Shown here in pieces: positions 52,537 to 62,134 of a stretch of 64,000 bases of DNA. The stretch is taken from positions 496,001 to 560,000 of the forward strand of contig NZ_JBHUJS010000003.1 of NCBI RefSeq assembly GCF_042683405.1. The letters are read 5' to 3'. The position numbers and the translations under genes are program-made. The stretch's first letter is position 1. The number at the start of each line of letters is the position of its first letter. Origin of the DNA: Telluria sp042683405 (GTDB lineage: Bacteria > Pseudomonadota > Gammaproteobacteria > Burkholderiales > Burkholderiaceae_D). The notes beneath the pieces were generated by a model. It did no database searches. It was not told the DNA's origin and was given only the letters and a program-made list of their open reading frames with translations.

Positions 52537-52915
52537 GTTCGTCAAAGTATTGTTGCAAAATGATTGCCGCGGCTTTCGCGTCGATGACTTCACCGCGTTT
52601 GGCCGTGATGACGGCCGACGAATAGCGCTCGTCGACCAGGATGACAGGGAGGTTGAAGCGGCCGCCGAGCTGGTTCGCGAAGCGCCGGCAGCGCAGCGTC
52701 ATCTCGTGCTCGGCGCCGTCCGGATGGCGCGGCTCGCCGACCACCAGGCGGGCCGGGTTCCAGTGGGCGATCAGGTCGCCGATTTCCTTGAAACGGGTGG
52801 CATTGTCGGCGGCGTGGATCACCGATAGCGGCTGCGCCTGCCCGGTGATGGTGTTGCCCATTGCAATGCCGATGCGCTTGGTGCCGAAGTCGAAGCCCAG
52901 GATCAGTTCAGCCAT
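52523..52915 (-). CDS. ruvX: RuvX/YqgF-type RNase H-fold nuclease
   Basis: 130 residues. The N-terminal GFDFGTKRIGIAMGN carries the first catalytic Asp, VVGEP the central Glu and a DERYSSA/ IDAKAAAIILQQ C-terminus the last Asp. YqgF acts in 5' maturation of 16S pre-rRNA. The start lies on the yqgE stop and the end overlaps pyrR by 14 bases, the usual proteobacterial order. Confidence 0.95.
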   Translation of the reverse strand: MAELILGFDFGTKRIGIAMGNTITGQAQPLSVIHAADNATRFKEIGDLIAHWNPARLVVGEPRHPDGAEHEMTLRCRRFANQLGGRFNLPVILVDERYSSAVITAKRGEVIDAKAAAIILQQYFDEHVPH

Positions 52916-53568
52916 TACGCATGACCGGCCTCGGGGGCAAGCATCAGTGGGTCAATGCCGAGCAGCTTGATGGCGGCCGTGTAGCGCTGTTCCGCCGGCA
53001 GGTCGAACAGCACGTGCGCATCGGCGCCCACGGTCAGCCAGCCGTTGCGGCTGATTTCTTCCTCCAGCTGGCCCGGGCTCCAGCCCGCATAGCCGATCGA
53101 CACCAGCAGGCGCTTGGGACCGACGCCCTTGGCGACCGCTTCCAGCACGTCGATGGAGGTGGTGAACGCGACTTCGTCCGTGACGTTGAGCGAAGATGAG
53201 TAGCGGCGGCCGGGCGTATGCAGCACGAAGCCGCGGTCGTCCTGCACCGGTCCGCCGAACATGATCGGCTCGTTTTCCACGGCAGGACGCATGTCCTCGG
53301 CCAACTGCAGGTCAATCCGTTCAAACAGGATCTCCATGGTCATGTCGGTCGGCTTGTTGATGACCACCCCGAGCACGCCTTTTTCGTTGTGTTCGCAGAT
53401 GTAGACCACGGTGCCGCCGAAAATGGGATCCTCCACCGCCGGCATTGCAATCAGGAAGTGGTTGGCCAGGTTGAGCGTAGGCGCACCCACGCCGCTTTCG
53501 AGGTGATCGGTTTCCTCCTGCGTGAGACCATGCAAGGGGAGAGTTTTGCCGACTTTGCTCTTCTTCAT
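52915..53568 (-). CDS. yqgE: YqgE/AlgH-family protein
   Basis: 217 residues. Signature blocks are LANHFLIAMPAVEDPIFGGTVVYICEHN, GVVINKP, FGGPVQDDRGFVLHTP and GYAGWSPGQLEEEI. The family is widespread beside ruvX; its molecular role is unclear. Start at 53568 adds ~30 residues before the core, compared with a typical ~190-residue length. It is divergent from phrB across 173 bases. Confidence 0.93.
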   Translation of the reverse strand: MKKSKVGKTLPLHGLTQEETDHLESGVGAPTLNLANHFLIAMPAVEDPIFGGTVVYICEHNEKGVLGVVINKPTDMTMEILFERIDLQLAEDMRPAVENEPIMFGGPVQDDRGFVLHTPGRRYSSSLNVTDEVAFTTSIDVLEAVAKGVGPKRLLVSIGYAGWSPGQLEEEISRNGWLTVGADAHVLFDLPAEQRYTAAIKLLGIDPLMLAPEAGHA

Positions 53569-53741
53569 ACCGGTACTTTCTCTTGGCGTGCTCTCTCTGG
53601 CCTGGCTGCGGCGCAGTCTATGATGAACTTTGCGATAGTTTACACCGTTTTGTTCATTCGACCGTTCGCTGCCCCCTACCGCGCGCGGATGAGGGAAATC
53701 GTACAATGACTGGCCCCAACTGATATTGACGAGAAGCACTT

Positions 53742-55184
53742 ATGCAGTTTTCCGCCGCCCTGGTGTGGTTCCGCCGCGATCTGCGTCCGTTCGACCATGC
53801 CGCTCTCCATCACGCGCTCGCGACATCCAGGGTCGTCTATTGTGGTTTTATTTTTGATAACGCTATTTTAGCATCGCTGCCCCGGACCGACCGCCGGGTA
53901 GCGTTCATCCATGCGAGCGTGGCTGCGCTCGACCGCGAACTGGCCGCCATGGGCGGGCACCTGCTGGTGCGGCAGGGCAATGCCGAGGAAGTATTGCCCC
54001 GGCTGGCCGCCGAGCTCGGCGTGGACGCGGTCTTCGCCAACGAAGATTACGATCCCTACGCCATCGCCCGCGATACCGCCGTGGCGCAGTCGCTGCACGC
54101 GGCAGGCAGGCGTTTCCTCACCTACAAGGACCAGGTCGTGTTCTCCGGAAACGAAGTGCTGACGCAGGCCGGCAAGCCGTTTTCCGTATTCACTCCATAC
54201 AAGAACGCCTGGCTGCGCCGGCTCGACGCCGAGCCGTGGGCCAGCGACCCGTTCGACACCTATGCGCATGCTGCACGCCTGGCGCCTGCCCCGCCGGGGC
54301 ACCGAATTCCTGCGCTGCACGAAGTCGGCTTCGAACCCGTCGCGCTGGAGGCAGCCGGCCTCGTTCCCGGAACGGACGGGGCGGCGCAGGCGTTCGAGCA
54401 ATTCCTCAACCGCATCGGCGACTATGCCAGCGCGCGCGACTTCCCTGCCGTGCAGGGAACGTCCAGACTGTCGATCTACTTGCGCTTTGGCACCACCTCG
54501 GTGCGCCACCTCGTGCGGACCGCACGCGAGCTCATCGCACGGGGCGCCGGCGTGGATGGGGCGCGCACCTGGTTGAGCGAACTCATCTGGCGCGAGTTCT
54601 ACCAGGCCATCCTGCTGCACCACCCGTACGTCGTGGAGCACGCGTTCAAGCGTCCCTATGACGCCATCGTCTGGGAAACGGGGCCGGAAGCGGACGCCAT
54701 GTTCGAGGCGTGGTGCACAGGACGCACCGGCTATCCCCTGGTCGATGCGGCCATGGCGCAGCTGAACCAGACCGGCTTCATGCACAACCGGCTGCGCATG
54801 GTGACGGCCAGCTTCCTGACCAAGGACCTGGGGATCGACTGGCGGCGAGGCGAGCACTACTTCGCGCTCAAACTGAACGATTACGAACTGGCATCGAACA
54901 ACGGCGGCTGGCAATGGGCCGCTTCGACCGGGTGCGATGCGCAGCCATGGTTCCGCATCTTCAATCCGGTTACCCAATCGGAACGGTTCGACCCCAAAGG
55001 CGACTTCATCCGTCGTTACATTCCCGCCCTGCGCGGGCTTGACGCAAAGCAAATCCATGCGCCCTGGACCGCACGCATTCCAGTCGACGGGTATCCTGAA
55101 CGCATCGTCGTGCATGAGGAAGCACGCCAGAAAACACTGGAGAGGTACGGTGCGCTCAAACTTTTGGCCCCCGACGACGGGTAA
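53742..55184 (+). CDS. phrB: Deoxyribodipyrimidine photolyase (CPD class I)
   Basis: 480 residues. An N-terminal antenna-binding Rossmann domain (ALVWFRRDLRPFDHAAL) and a C-terminal helical FAD domain are present. FAD/DNA-site stretches include TRLSIYLRFGTTSVRHL-like (about 240-260), WRREFYQ-like WREFYQAIL, MHNRLRMVTASFL and ASNNGGWQWAASTGCDAQPWFRIFNP, with Trp residues positioned for photoreduction. It repairs cyclobutane pyrimidine dimers using light. Monocistronic and divergent from yqgE. Confidence 0.93.
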   Translation: MQFSAALVWFRRDLRPFDHAALHHALATSRVVYCGFIFDNAILASLPRTDRRVAFIHASVAALDRELAAMGGHLLVRQGNAEEVLPRLAAELGVDAVFANEDYDPYAIARDTAVAQSLHAAGRRFLTYKDQVVFSGNEVLTQAGKPFSVFTPYKNAWLRRLDAEPWASDPFDTYAHAARLAPAPPGHRIPALHEVGFEPVALEAAGLVPGTDGAAQAFEQFLNRIGDYASARDFPAVQGTSRLSIYLRFGTTSVRHLVRTARELIARGAGVDGARTWLSELIWREFYQAILLHHPYVVEHAFKRPYDAIVWETGPEADAMFEAWCTGRTGYPLVDAAMAQLNQTGFMHNRLRMVTASFLTKDLGIDWRRGEHYFALKLNDYELASNNGGWQWAASTGCDAQPWFRIFNPVTQSERFDPKGDFIRRYIPALRGLDAKQIHAPWTARIPVDGYPERIVVHEEARQKTLERYGALKLLAPDDG

Positions 55185-55218
55185 AACCCGCTTGAAGTCA
55201 TCAAAGTCATGAACTAGA

Positions 55219-55872
55219 ATGGATTTCATGACTAGCACCTTGCGCACCTTTTCCCCGCTGGCCGCGTGCGGCGCGGCCGTGGACGCGAACAGTCCGTTTT
55301 CCGGTTTTCGCAAGAGTGTCGCCCGCAGCCGGGCGCGCGCCAAACCCGGACCGGAGCAGGTCCTCGCCGACCGCCGCATCCGGCAGCTGGTCGACTTGGC
55401 GGTGGAAGAGCGGCTGGAGGAATTCCAGAGGCTGCTCGACCTGGCGCCGCCCGCGCCAACCCCGCTTGAAACAGCACGCCAACGGGGCGTGTCCTACATG
55501 AAGGCGGAGCTGGACCAGCCGGACAACCTCACCCTGGGCGAAGCGGCGGCCTATTGCGGACGTTCCGACCGCGTCGTGAATGAAGCCCGCCAGCGCGGCG
55601 ACTATTACGCGCTGGTCATGGAGGGCAACAGCCGTGGCTTTCGCTATCCGCGCTGGCAGTTCGATGCGCCCCACGGCCGCCTTGCGGCTGTCCTGCACAA
55701 GCTGGACGCGCTCGACGCCAGCTGCTGGTCGAAGCACCACTTCCTCACCCGCCCCTCCCCCACCCTGCACGGCCGCATCCCCCGCGACATCATCCTCGAC
55801 CAGCACGCCGACCTTGGCGCGGTATGCCTGGCCATCGACGAGCACTTCAGCGGAGAACAGGGAGCGGCATGA
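55219..55872 (+). CDS. Antitoxin-like partner of RES protein (MbcA/ParS-like)
   Basis: 217 residues. Residues ~102-145 form a short helix-turn-helix-like unit (LTLGEAAAYCGRSDRVVNEAR, then GFRYPRWQF). The C-terminal ~65 residues (WSKHHFLTRPSPTLHGRIPRD... LGAVCLAIDEHF) resemble the toxin-binding half of Xre/MbcA/ParS antitoxins. The N-terminal ~90 residues are basic then helical and unfamiliar. Its stop overlaps the RES gene start (ATGA). Start could also be the ATG at 55228. Likely neutralises the RES toxin and represses the pair. Confidence 0.8.
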   Translation: MDFMTSTLRTFSPLAACGAAVDANSPFSGFRKSVARSRARAKPGPEQVLADRRIRQLVDLAVEERLEEFQRLLDLAPPAPTPLETARQRGVSYMKAELDQPDNLTLGEAAAYCGRSDRVVNEARQRGDYYALVMEGNSRGFRYPRWQFDAPHGRLAAVLHKLDALDASCWSKHHFLTRPSPTLHGRIPRDIILDQHADLGAVCLAIDEHFSGEQGAA

Positions 55873-56492
55873 CGGAGCGGGAAGCGCGCGACCATTGCCC
55901 CCTTCCCCCGGCAGATTTTGCCAAGCGCGAGCTGCCGGTCCGCAGCGTCGAAGCCATGCGGCTGATGCGGATCCATCCGCGCGGGCGCGACCCGCTGTTC
56001 TATTCCCGGCGCTCGGCCTGCACGCCGGCCAACCGCTTCGACGCGCCTGCCGATGAATTCGGCGTGCTGTACGCGTCGCTGTCGTTCGCGGCCTGCATGG
56101 CGGAGACGCTGGTGCGGGACCGGTTTGCCGGATCGGTGGCGCCGCTGGTGCTGGAAGAATCGAGGCTGAAGCTGCGCTGCCTGTCGCTGCTGGAGCCGGC
56201 CGGGCCGGGGCTGCGGCTGGCCGACTTTACCGCGCCGCTGTTCGGGCTCGGCTTCTCGACCCAGGTGCTGGCCACGCCCGACTACCTTGCGCCCAACCTG
56301 TGGAGCCGGGCCGTGCACGACCATCCCGCGCGCGTGGACGGGATCTATTTCGTGTCGCGGTATGCGAATGAGGCGTCGGTGGCGGTGTTCGACCGCGCGC
56401 GGCTGGCGGCATGCGGGGCGCCAGTGCCGCTACTGGAATGCCCGGAGCTGGGGCCGTTCCTGGCGCGCCACGATATCGCCCTGGTCCCGTAG
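55869..56492 (+). CDS. RES-domain toxin (NAD+-degrading family)
   Basis: 207 residues. The RES core NRFDAP...EFGVLYASLSFAACMAETLVRDRF gives Arg56, Tyr68 and Glu79. The 11-residue Tyr-Glu spacing matches Tyr58/Glu69 of mycobacterial MbcT, a toxin that phosphorolyses NAD+. A Ser/aspartate-containing C-terminal region (GIYFVSRYANEASVAVFDR) completes the fold. The longer frame from 55824 lies inside the antitoxin gene; the coupled ATG at 55869 is preferred. The antitoxin comes first and overlaps by four bases. Confidence 0.85.
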   Translation: MTEREARDHCPLPPADFAKRELPVRSVEAMRLMRIHPRGRDPLFYSRRSACTPANRFDAPADEFGVLYASLSFAACMAETLVRDRFAGSVAPLVLEESRLKLRCLSLLEPAGPGLRLADFTAPLFGLGFSTQVLATPDYLAPNLWSRAVHDHPARVDGIYFVSRYANEASVAVFDRARLAACGAPVPLLECPELGPFLARHDIALVP

Positions 56493-56573
56493 GCAGGCCG
56501 TCGCCAAAGGAGACTACCCCCCTGATCTCCGCGCGCCGGCCACGCCGGCTGAAGACCAGGGGCGGCACTGCCG

Positions 56574-59500
56574 CTATCGGCGCAGCAGTCCTTCGATGGC
56601 TTCGAGCAGGTTCTGCTCCTGGAACGGCTTGCCGAAGTACGCGTCCACGCCCAGTTCCATCGCGTAGTTGCGGTGCTTGTCCGCGGTGCGCGATGTGATC
56701 ATGATGATCGGGATGGCGCGCGTGGAGTCGGCGCCGCGGATGTTGCGGGTCAGGTCGAAGCCGTCCATGCGCGGCATCTCGATATCGACCAGCATCAGGT
56801 CCGGACGCGTCTCCTGCACCTGCGCCAGCGCGTCCACCCCGTCCTTGGCCAGCAGGACCGTGTAGCCCTCGCGCTCCAGCAGGCGCTGGGTCACGCGGCG
56901 CACGGTCAGCGAATCGTCCACCACCATGATCGTGGCGTTGCGCGGCAGGTCGGGCTCCACATGGCTGCCCGCCGCGACGCTGCGCTTGAGTTCAGGATGC
57001 TGCGCGATGTGGTTCGCCAGCGCCACCGGGTTGAGGATCAGGACGATCTCGCCCGTACCGAGCACGGTGGCGCCCGCGATGCCCGCCACGCGCGCCAGCT
57101 GCGGGCCGATGTTCTTGATGACGACCTCGCGGTTGCCCTCCACCTCGTCCACCTGCAAGGCGATGCGGTCGCCGCCGCTGCGCAGCACCAGCACCGACGT
57201 CGTGCGCTGCACCGGCGGCAGCGCCACGTCCTCGCCAAGCAGCACCGGCAGGTAGTGCAGCGGCACGCCTGCGCCCTTGTAGTCGATGGCGCCGGCCGCC
57301 TGCGCCTGCGTCATCGGCCCCTGTTTCATATGCAGGACCTGCTCCACCAGGATCGCCGGCACCGCATAAGTGCGGCCTCCGCCGGTCACCGGCACCACCT
57401 GCGTGACGGCCAGCGTCAGCGGAAGGTGGATGGTGAAGCGCGCGCCCTTGCCGCTGGCGGTCTCGATCGATACCCGCCCGCCCAGCGCCTCGGCCTCAGC
57501 ACGCACCACGTCCATGCCGACGCCGCGTCCTGCCAGCTCGGTCAGCGACTCGGCGGTGGTGAAGCCCGGTTCGAAGATCAGGCCGGCCGCCTGCGCGTCG
57601 TTCAGCTGTTCGCCTTCCGTGATCAGGCCGCTCTTCAGGGCGCGTGCCCGGATGCGCTGCAGGTCGAGGCCTGCGCCGTCGTCGCTGAACTGCAGCACCA
57701 CTTCGTTGCCCTGCTGGCTGACCTGCACCAGCAGTTCGCCCGTTTCCGGCTTGCCGGCAGCGACGCGCGCCGCGCGCGGCTCGACGCCGTGCACGATCGC
57801 GTTGCGCAGCAGGTGCTCGAACGGTGCGGCCATCTGTTCCAGCACGCTGCGGTCGATCTCGACCGAGCCGCCGCGAATGTCCAGGTTGACGCGCTTGTCC
57901 AGCTCCTTGGCTGCCCCGCGCGCCACGCGGTACAGTCGCTCGGACAGGCTGGAGAACGGCACCATGCGCACGCGCATCAGGTCCTGCTGCAGTTCGCGCG
58001 TCAGGCGCGACTGCACCTGCACGTCAAAGCTGGCGCCGTCCACCGAGCGCGTCAGCGATTCATGGAAGGAGGCCACGTCGTTGACGCTCTCGGCCATCAT
58101 GCGGGTGAGTTCCTGCAGGCGCGTGAAGCGGTCGAACTCGAGCGGGTCGAAGCCGCGCTCACCGGCGATCGACAGGCGCGACGCGATCTGCGATTCGGCT
58201 TGCATTTCCACTTCGCGCAGCTGGGCCGACAGGCGCACCAGGTTTTCGGACAGGTCCTGCAGCGTGGACTTCGCCGCCCCGATCTGCGTTTCCAGCTTGG
58301 AGCGGGCGATCGACACCTCGCCGGCCTGGTTGACCAGGCGGTCGAGGATGTCGGCGCGCACGCGCACCAGCGGCGTGCGGGTATGCGCGACCTGCGCTTC
58401 CTCGATGACCGGCGCGGCTTCAGGCGCCGCCGCTTGCGCCGACGGAACCGGCTCGGCTGCGGGCTGGGGCGAGCCACCCGACTGGAGCTGCTCGAACATC
58501 AGCAGCGCCTGGTCGTAGTTGGCCATCAGTTCGTCGAACGCAGCCGGCGTGGTGGTGCCGGCATGGACCATGTTCTCGATCTGCGTTTCGATGTCGTGCG
58601 TGTGCTGGCCGAGGCGCATTGCGCCGGCCATGCGGGCGCTGCCCTTGACGGTGTGCAGGCTGCGCAGCAGCGACTTGGCCGGAGCGGTATCGGCCGGGTT
58701 CTGCTGCCAGGCGCGCAGCGCGTTGCCGATCTCCGGCAGCGTGTCGGTCGCCTCTTCGATAAAGACCGGCAGCAGGTCCGGATCGAGCTCGTCGACGATG
58801 GCGCCGCCCAGTGGGGCCGGTGCGGCGGCCGCAACCGGCTCCGCGTATGCGCCCTGCTCCAGCTCGGACTCGACCAGTTCTTCGGCGTCCGACGCTGGCG
58901 ACGCGCTGAGGGCGAATTCCTCGACATGCTCTTCGTCTTCCGGCAGCGGCGCCGCGTCCAGCGCGAACGCTTCCACGTCCTCGTGCGGTTCCGGCAGGTC
59001 GAATTCGATCGCATCCTCGACCAGCTCCTCCGCGTCGGCGGCCGGAGACGACGCCAGGGCTGCCGCCTCGGCATGCTGCTCGTCGCCTGCGACCGGCGCA
59101 ATCTCCAGCGTAAACGCGTCGGCGTCCTGATGCGGCGCAGGCAGCGCCAGGTCCTCGTCGCCGGGAGCGGGCACGGCTTGCGTACCGGCCTCGTCGCCAA
59201 CCTGGGTCAGCTCCGGCTCGCCGAACTGGTCGGCGAAGGCATTGTCGAAGGCGTCCATCATCAGCGCTTCGGCGTCGCCCGGCTGCGGATCGGCCAGCGC
59301 CGGTTCGACCAGCCCTGCGTACGCATCCAGTTCGGCTGCGGGGGCTTCGCCACCCTGGCGCGGCAGCTGGTCGCGCAGCGCCTGCAGCCCGGCCACGAGG
59401 TCCGGACGCGCGTCAGGCAGCTCGCCCGCCCCGAAGTCGCGCAGCATCGCGCGCACCGCGTCCAGTGCCTTATCCAGCAGTGCGCGCTGGCTGTCCTGCA

Positions 59501-62117
59501 GCGTGGCGGGCGCCGGCGGCACCAGCACCTGCAGCGCCATTTCCAGCGCATACGCGATCTCGCGCAGCGCCTCGAATCCCACGGTAGCCGAGGTACCGGT
59601 CAGCGTGTGCGCAGCCTTCAATGCCTCCGGCGACACCGCGCGCCCGGGCTCCTGGCGCCACTCGCTGAAGTCGCGCTCCAGCACGCGCACCAGCTCGTCC
59701 GTCTCGGCGAGGTAGATATTGAATAGCGGGGTCGCGATTTCCAGCGAGCCGATGCGGCGCGTCGGACCCTCGACGGCAGCCGCGGACGGCGCCATGCCCG
59801 GGAACTCGATCACGTCGGCGCTTGGCGCCTCGATGGCCAGCTCTTCGTAGTCGAAGTCTTCCAGCGGCGGCGGAGCGAGTTCGATCACCTCGGCCAGCGG
59901 CAGCGCGGTTTCGTCCGGCAGCGGTTCGCCGGCCTGCACCAGCGCTGCATCCGCGACCAGCAGGTCGGCAGTGCGCGCCGAGCTGCCGGTCGCGACCAGC
60001 TCGTCCACCCAGGCCGCCATCTCGCGCTGCGCGCGTCCGAGCAGCGCCAGCAGGTCGTCGCTTGCGGGACGCGATTCGGACAGCCAGTGGTTCATGACCT
60101 TTTCGATTGCGTGCGCGGCGTCGGCGAACTGGTTCAGGCCAACCATGCGCCCACTGCCCTTGAGCGTGTGGAACGCGCGGCGCAGGCGCGTCAGCGTTTC
60201 CTGGCTGGCGCGATCGGCGTGCGCATCGGGCAGCGTGTCGGCCACCGTCTGCAGCACTTCCTGCGCTTCCATGATGAAGATCTCGAGCAGCTCGGCTTCG
60301 ACCGCTTCGCCCGGCGCTTCCGCCTCCAGCGACACGCCGGCGGCGGCGTCGGCAACGGCTTCCTCCGGCTGCGCCTGAGGGGCGGCCTCCTGCGGCGCGA
60401 GCTCGCCCTTGACGCGCCCGAACGGCACGGAGGAGAACAGGCCTTTGGCCTCGTCGAATTCGAACCGTTCACGGGCCTGCTGCGGCTGGTGCGCGAGCGT
60501 ATCGATGAAGAAGCCCAGCGCGCCCACATTCTGCGCGATGTTTTCGAGCGACGCCGCCGCGGCATCGCGGCCGGCCGCCAGTGCCCGCACCGCTTCCTTG
60601 ACGTGCTGCGCGGCGCGCATGGCGTCTTCCTGGTCGAGGATCGCCAGCGCGCCCTGCAACTGGTGCAGGACCGGGTCGATCTCGGCCAGCGTGTCGCGGC
60701 GCGACGGGTCGGCGTGGAAGTCGTCCAGCACTTTTTCGGCCTGGCGCAGGCCGGTCTTCATTTCTTCGGCCAGCACCTGCACTGTTTCGTCGCGTTCCGG
60801 CGTGCCCGCCAGCGCGCCCTGCCAAGCCGTCGCGGCGGGCGGCGTCTCGCCGGCAGCCAGCGCCAGCAGGCGCGCGCCGATGGCCTCCGCATGGTCGGCC
60901 AGCTCCGCCGGCAGCTTGCGCGCCTGTTCCAGCGCCTGGCCGATGAACAGCAGGGCCGAGGCCATCTCGATCCCGAACTGCTCGCTGTTTCCTGCGTGGC
61001 GTACATCGCTGGCCGCGCGGCGCAGCTCGTCCGCCAGCTGGCACAGCGCTGCAATCCCGAGTCCCTGGAGCGCATTGTCGAGCGCGCCCAGCGCATCGTC
61101 GACGCGCTGCAGGCCTGCCTCGCCGGCGCCTTCCGCAGGCAGTGCCGACCACGCGGCCTGCGCCTGCGCCAGCGCGTCCTTTGCTTGCGCCAGCGCGGCA
61201 GGATCGATGCGGCCGTAGCGCTTGCGTTCGTAGTCTGCCGGCACCAGGCCGTCCAGTCCGAACAGCGCGCGCAGCTGGCGCGCACCCGGCGACGGCGAAG
61301 CGGCTGCGGCCACGAAGAACAGCGCGTCGCGCAGCATCTGTTCCGGCAAATCGGGCTGTCCTTGCGCCAGGCGGCGCATCTGCAGGTTGACCTGGCCGAA
61401 CAGCTGCTTGACGTAGACGCTGCCATCGAGTTGTCCATCGGCCACCAGTTCGGCAAACGCTTCCATCGCGGCCCAGAAGGTGCGGGCGCGCGGCTCTTCC
61501 TGCGCCGCGGCGACCAGCGCCACCGCTGCGCGCAACTCGGCGGCATGCGGCTGGCGCGAGGCCGCGTCGGGCGCGCGCAGGAACGGCAGCAGCGACCTTT
61601 CGAAGCGGGTGCGGTAGGCAGCGTAGTCAGGCGCTGCGGTGGGCGGCAACGGCGGCAGGGCCGCCTGCGGCAGCTCGCCTGCGAACAGGTCGGACGGGTG
61701 GATGCGGTCGGCGCCCTGCATGGCAAGCAGCGCGCGGTAATAGGGGAACAGGCGCACCGGCTGGGGCGGATCGCCCGCCAGCAGCTCGTCCAGGTACTCC
61801 ACCAGCGCGGCGTACGCCTCGCGCACGGTGGCCGCCTGTCCGGCGGTAACAGGCTCCGCCGCGCCGCGCAGCTGGTCGATGGCCTGCTCGGCTGCCTGCG
61901 TCATCGCGGACGCGCCGGCTACATCGACCATCTGGAGCGCGCCGTGCGCCTGGTGCAGGTGGGTCTTCGCCAGCTGCAGCTGCGTCGCGGCGCCGGACGC
62001 ATCGGACGATGCGCTCTCGAGCGCTTCGGCCGAGCGGTCAAGCGCCTCCCGAATTTCGCCAATCACCCAGGACAGCGGACCGGTATCGAACGCCGCCGGG
62101 CGGTGAAGATCGCTCAT
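56574..62117 (-). CDS. chpA: ChpA/PilL-type hybrid chemosensory kinase with multiple Hpt domains
   Basis: About 1,847 residues. Three clear histidine-phosphotransfer motifs lie near residues 655 (HTLKGSGRMVG), 840 (HTLTGTSATVG) and 1,160 (HTVKGSARMAG); more degenerate Hpt-like helical units fill the first 600 residues. Acidic Ala/Glu/Asp-rich linkers follow (about 1,000-1,120). Then come a CheA dimerisation and HATPase module (N box HLLRNAIVHG near 1,440), a CheW domain (about 1,570-1,700) and a C-terminal REC domain (phospho-Asp in LMLVDIEMPRMDG near 1,780). ChpA/PilL controls twitching motility and cAMP. A GTG at 62138 overlapping the pilJ stop is an alternative start; the ATG at 62117 has AAGG before it. 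Confidence 0.93.
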   Translation of the reverse strand: MSDLHRPAAFDTGPLSWVIGEIREALDRSAEALESASSDASGAATQLQLAKTHLHQAHGALQMVDVAGASAMTQAAEQAIDQLRGAAEPVTAGQAATVREAYAALVEYLDELLAGDPPQPVRLFPYYRALLAMQGADRIHPSDLFAGELPQAALPPLPPTAAPDYAAYRTRFERSLLPFLRAPDAASRQPHAAELRAAVALVAAAQEEPRARTFWAAMEAFAELVADGQLDGSVYVKQLFGQVNLQMRRLAQGQPDLPEQMLRDALFFVAAAASPSPGARQLRALFGLDGLVPADYERKRYGRIDPAALAQAKDALAQAQAAWSALPAEGAGEAGLQRVDDALGALDNALQGLGIAALCQLADELRRAASDVRHAGNSEQFGIEMASALLFIGQALEQARKLPAELADHAEAIGARLLALAAGETPPAATAWQGALAGTPERDETVQVLAEEMKTGLRQAEKVLDDFHADPSRRDTLAEIDPVLHQLQGALAILDQEDAMRAAQHVKEAVRALAAGRDAAAASLENIAQNVGALGFFIDTLAHQPQQARERFEFDEAKGLFSSVPFGRVKGELAPQEAAPQAQPEEAVADAAAGVSLEAEAPGEAVEAELLEIFIMEAQEVLQTVADTLPDAHADRASQETLTRLRRAFHTLKGSGRMVGLNQFADAAHAIEKVMNHWLSESRPASDDLLALLGRAQREMAAWVDELVATGSSARTADLLVADAALVQAGEPLPDETALPLAEVIELAPPPLEDFDYEELAIEAPSADVIEFPGMAPSAAAVEGPTRRIGSLEIATPLFNIYLAETDELVRVLERDFSEWRQEPGRAVSPEALKAAHTLTGTSATVGFEALREIAYALEMALQVLVPPAPATLQDSQRALLDKALDAVRAMLRDFGAGELPDARPDLVAGLQALRDQLPRQGGEAPAAELDAYAGLVEPALADPQPGDAEALMMDAFDNAFADQFGEPELTQVGDEAGTQAVPAPGDEDLALPAPHQDADAFTLEIAPVAGDEQHAEAAALASSPAADAEELVEDAIEFDLPEPHEDVEAFALDAAPLPEDEEHVEEFALSASPASDAEELVESELEQGAYAEPVAAAAPAPLGGAIVDELDPDLLPVFIEEATDTLPEIGNALRAWQQNPADTAPAKSLLRSLHTVKGSARMAGAMRLGQHTHDIETQIENMVHAGTTTPAAFDELMANYDQALLMFEQLQSGGSPQPAAEPVPSAQAAAPEAAPVIEEAQVAHTRTPLVRVRADILDRLVNQAGEVSIARSKLETQIGAAKSTLQDLSENLVRLSAQLREVEMQAESQIASRLSIAGERGFDPLEFDRFTRLQELTRMMAESVNDVASFHESLTRSVDGASFDVQVQSRLTRELQQDLMRVRMVPFSSLSERLYRVARGAAKELDKRVNLDIRGGSVEIDRSVLEQMAAPFEHLLRNAIVHGVEPRAARVAAGKPETGELLVQVSQQGNEVVLQFSDDGAGLDLQRIRARALKSGLITEGEQLNDAQAAGLIFEPGFTTAESLTELAGRGVGMDVVRAEAEALGGRVSIETASGKGARFTIHLPLTLAVTQVVPVTGGGRTYAVPAILVEQVLHMKQGPMTQAQAAGAIDYKGAGVPLHYLPVLLGEDVALPPVQRTTSVLVLRSGGDRIALQVDEVEGNREVVIKNIGPQLARVAGIAGATVLGTGEIVLILNPVALANHIAQHPELKRSVAAGSHVEPDLPRNATIMVVDDSLTVRRVTQRLLEREGYTVLLAKDGVDALAQVQETRPDLMLVDIEMPRMDGFDLTRNIRGADSTRAIPIIMITSRTADKHRNYAMELGVDAYFGKPFQEQNLLEAIEGLLRR

Positions 62118-62134
62118 CTCGTACGCCTTCAAGG

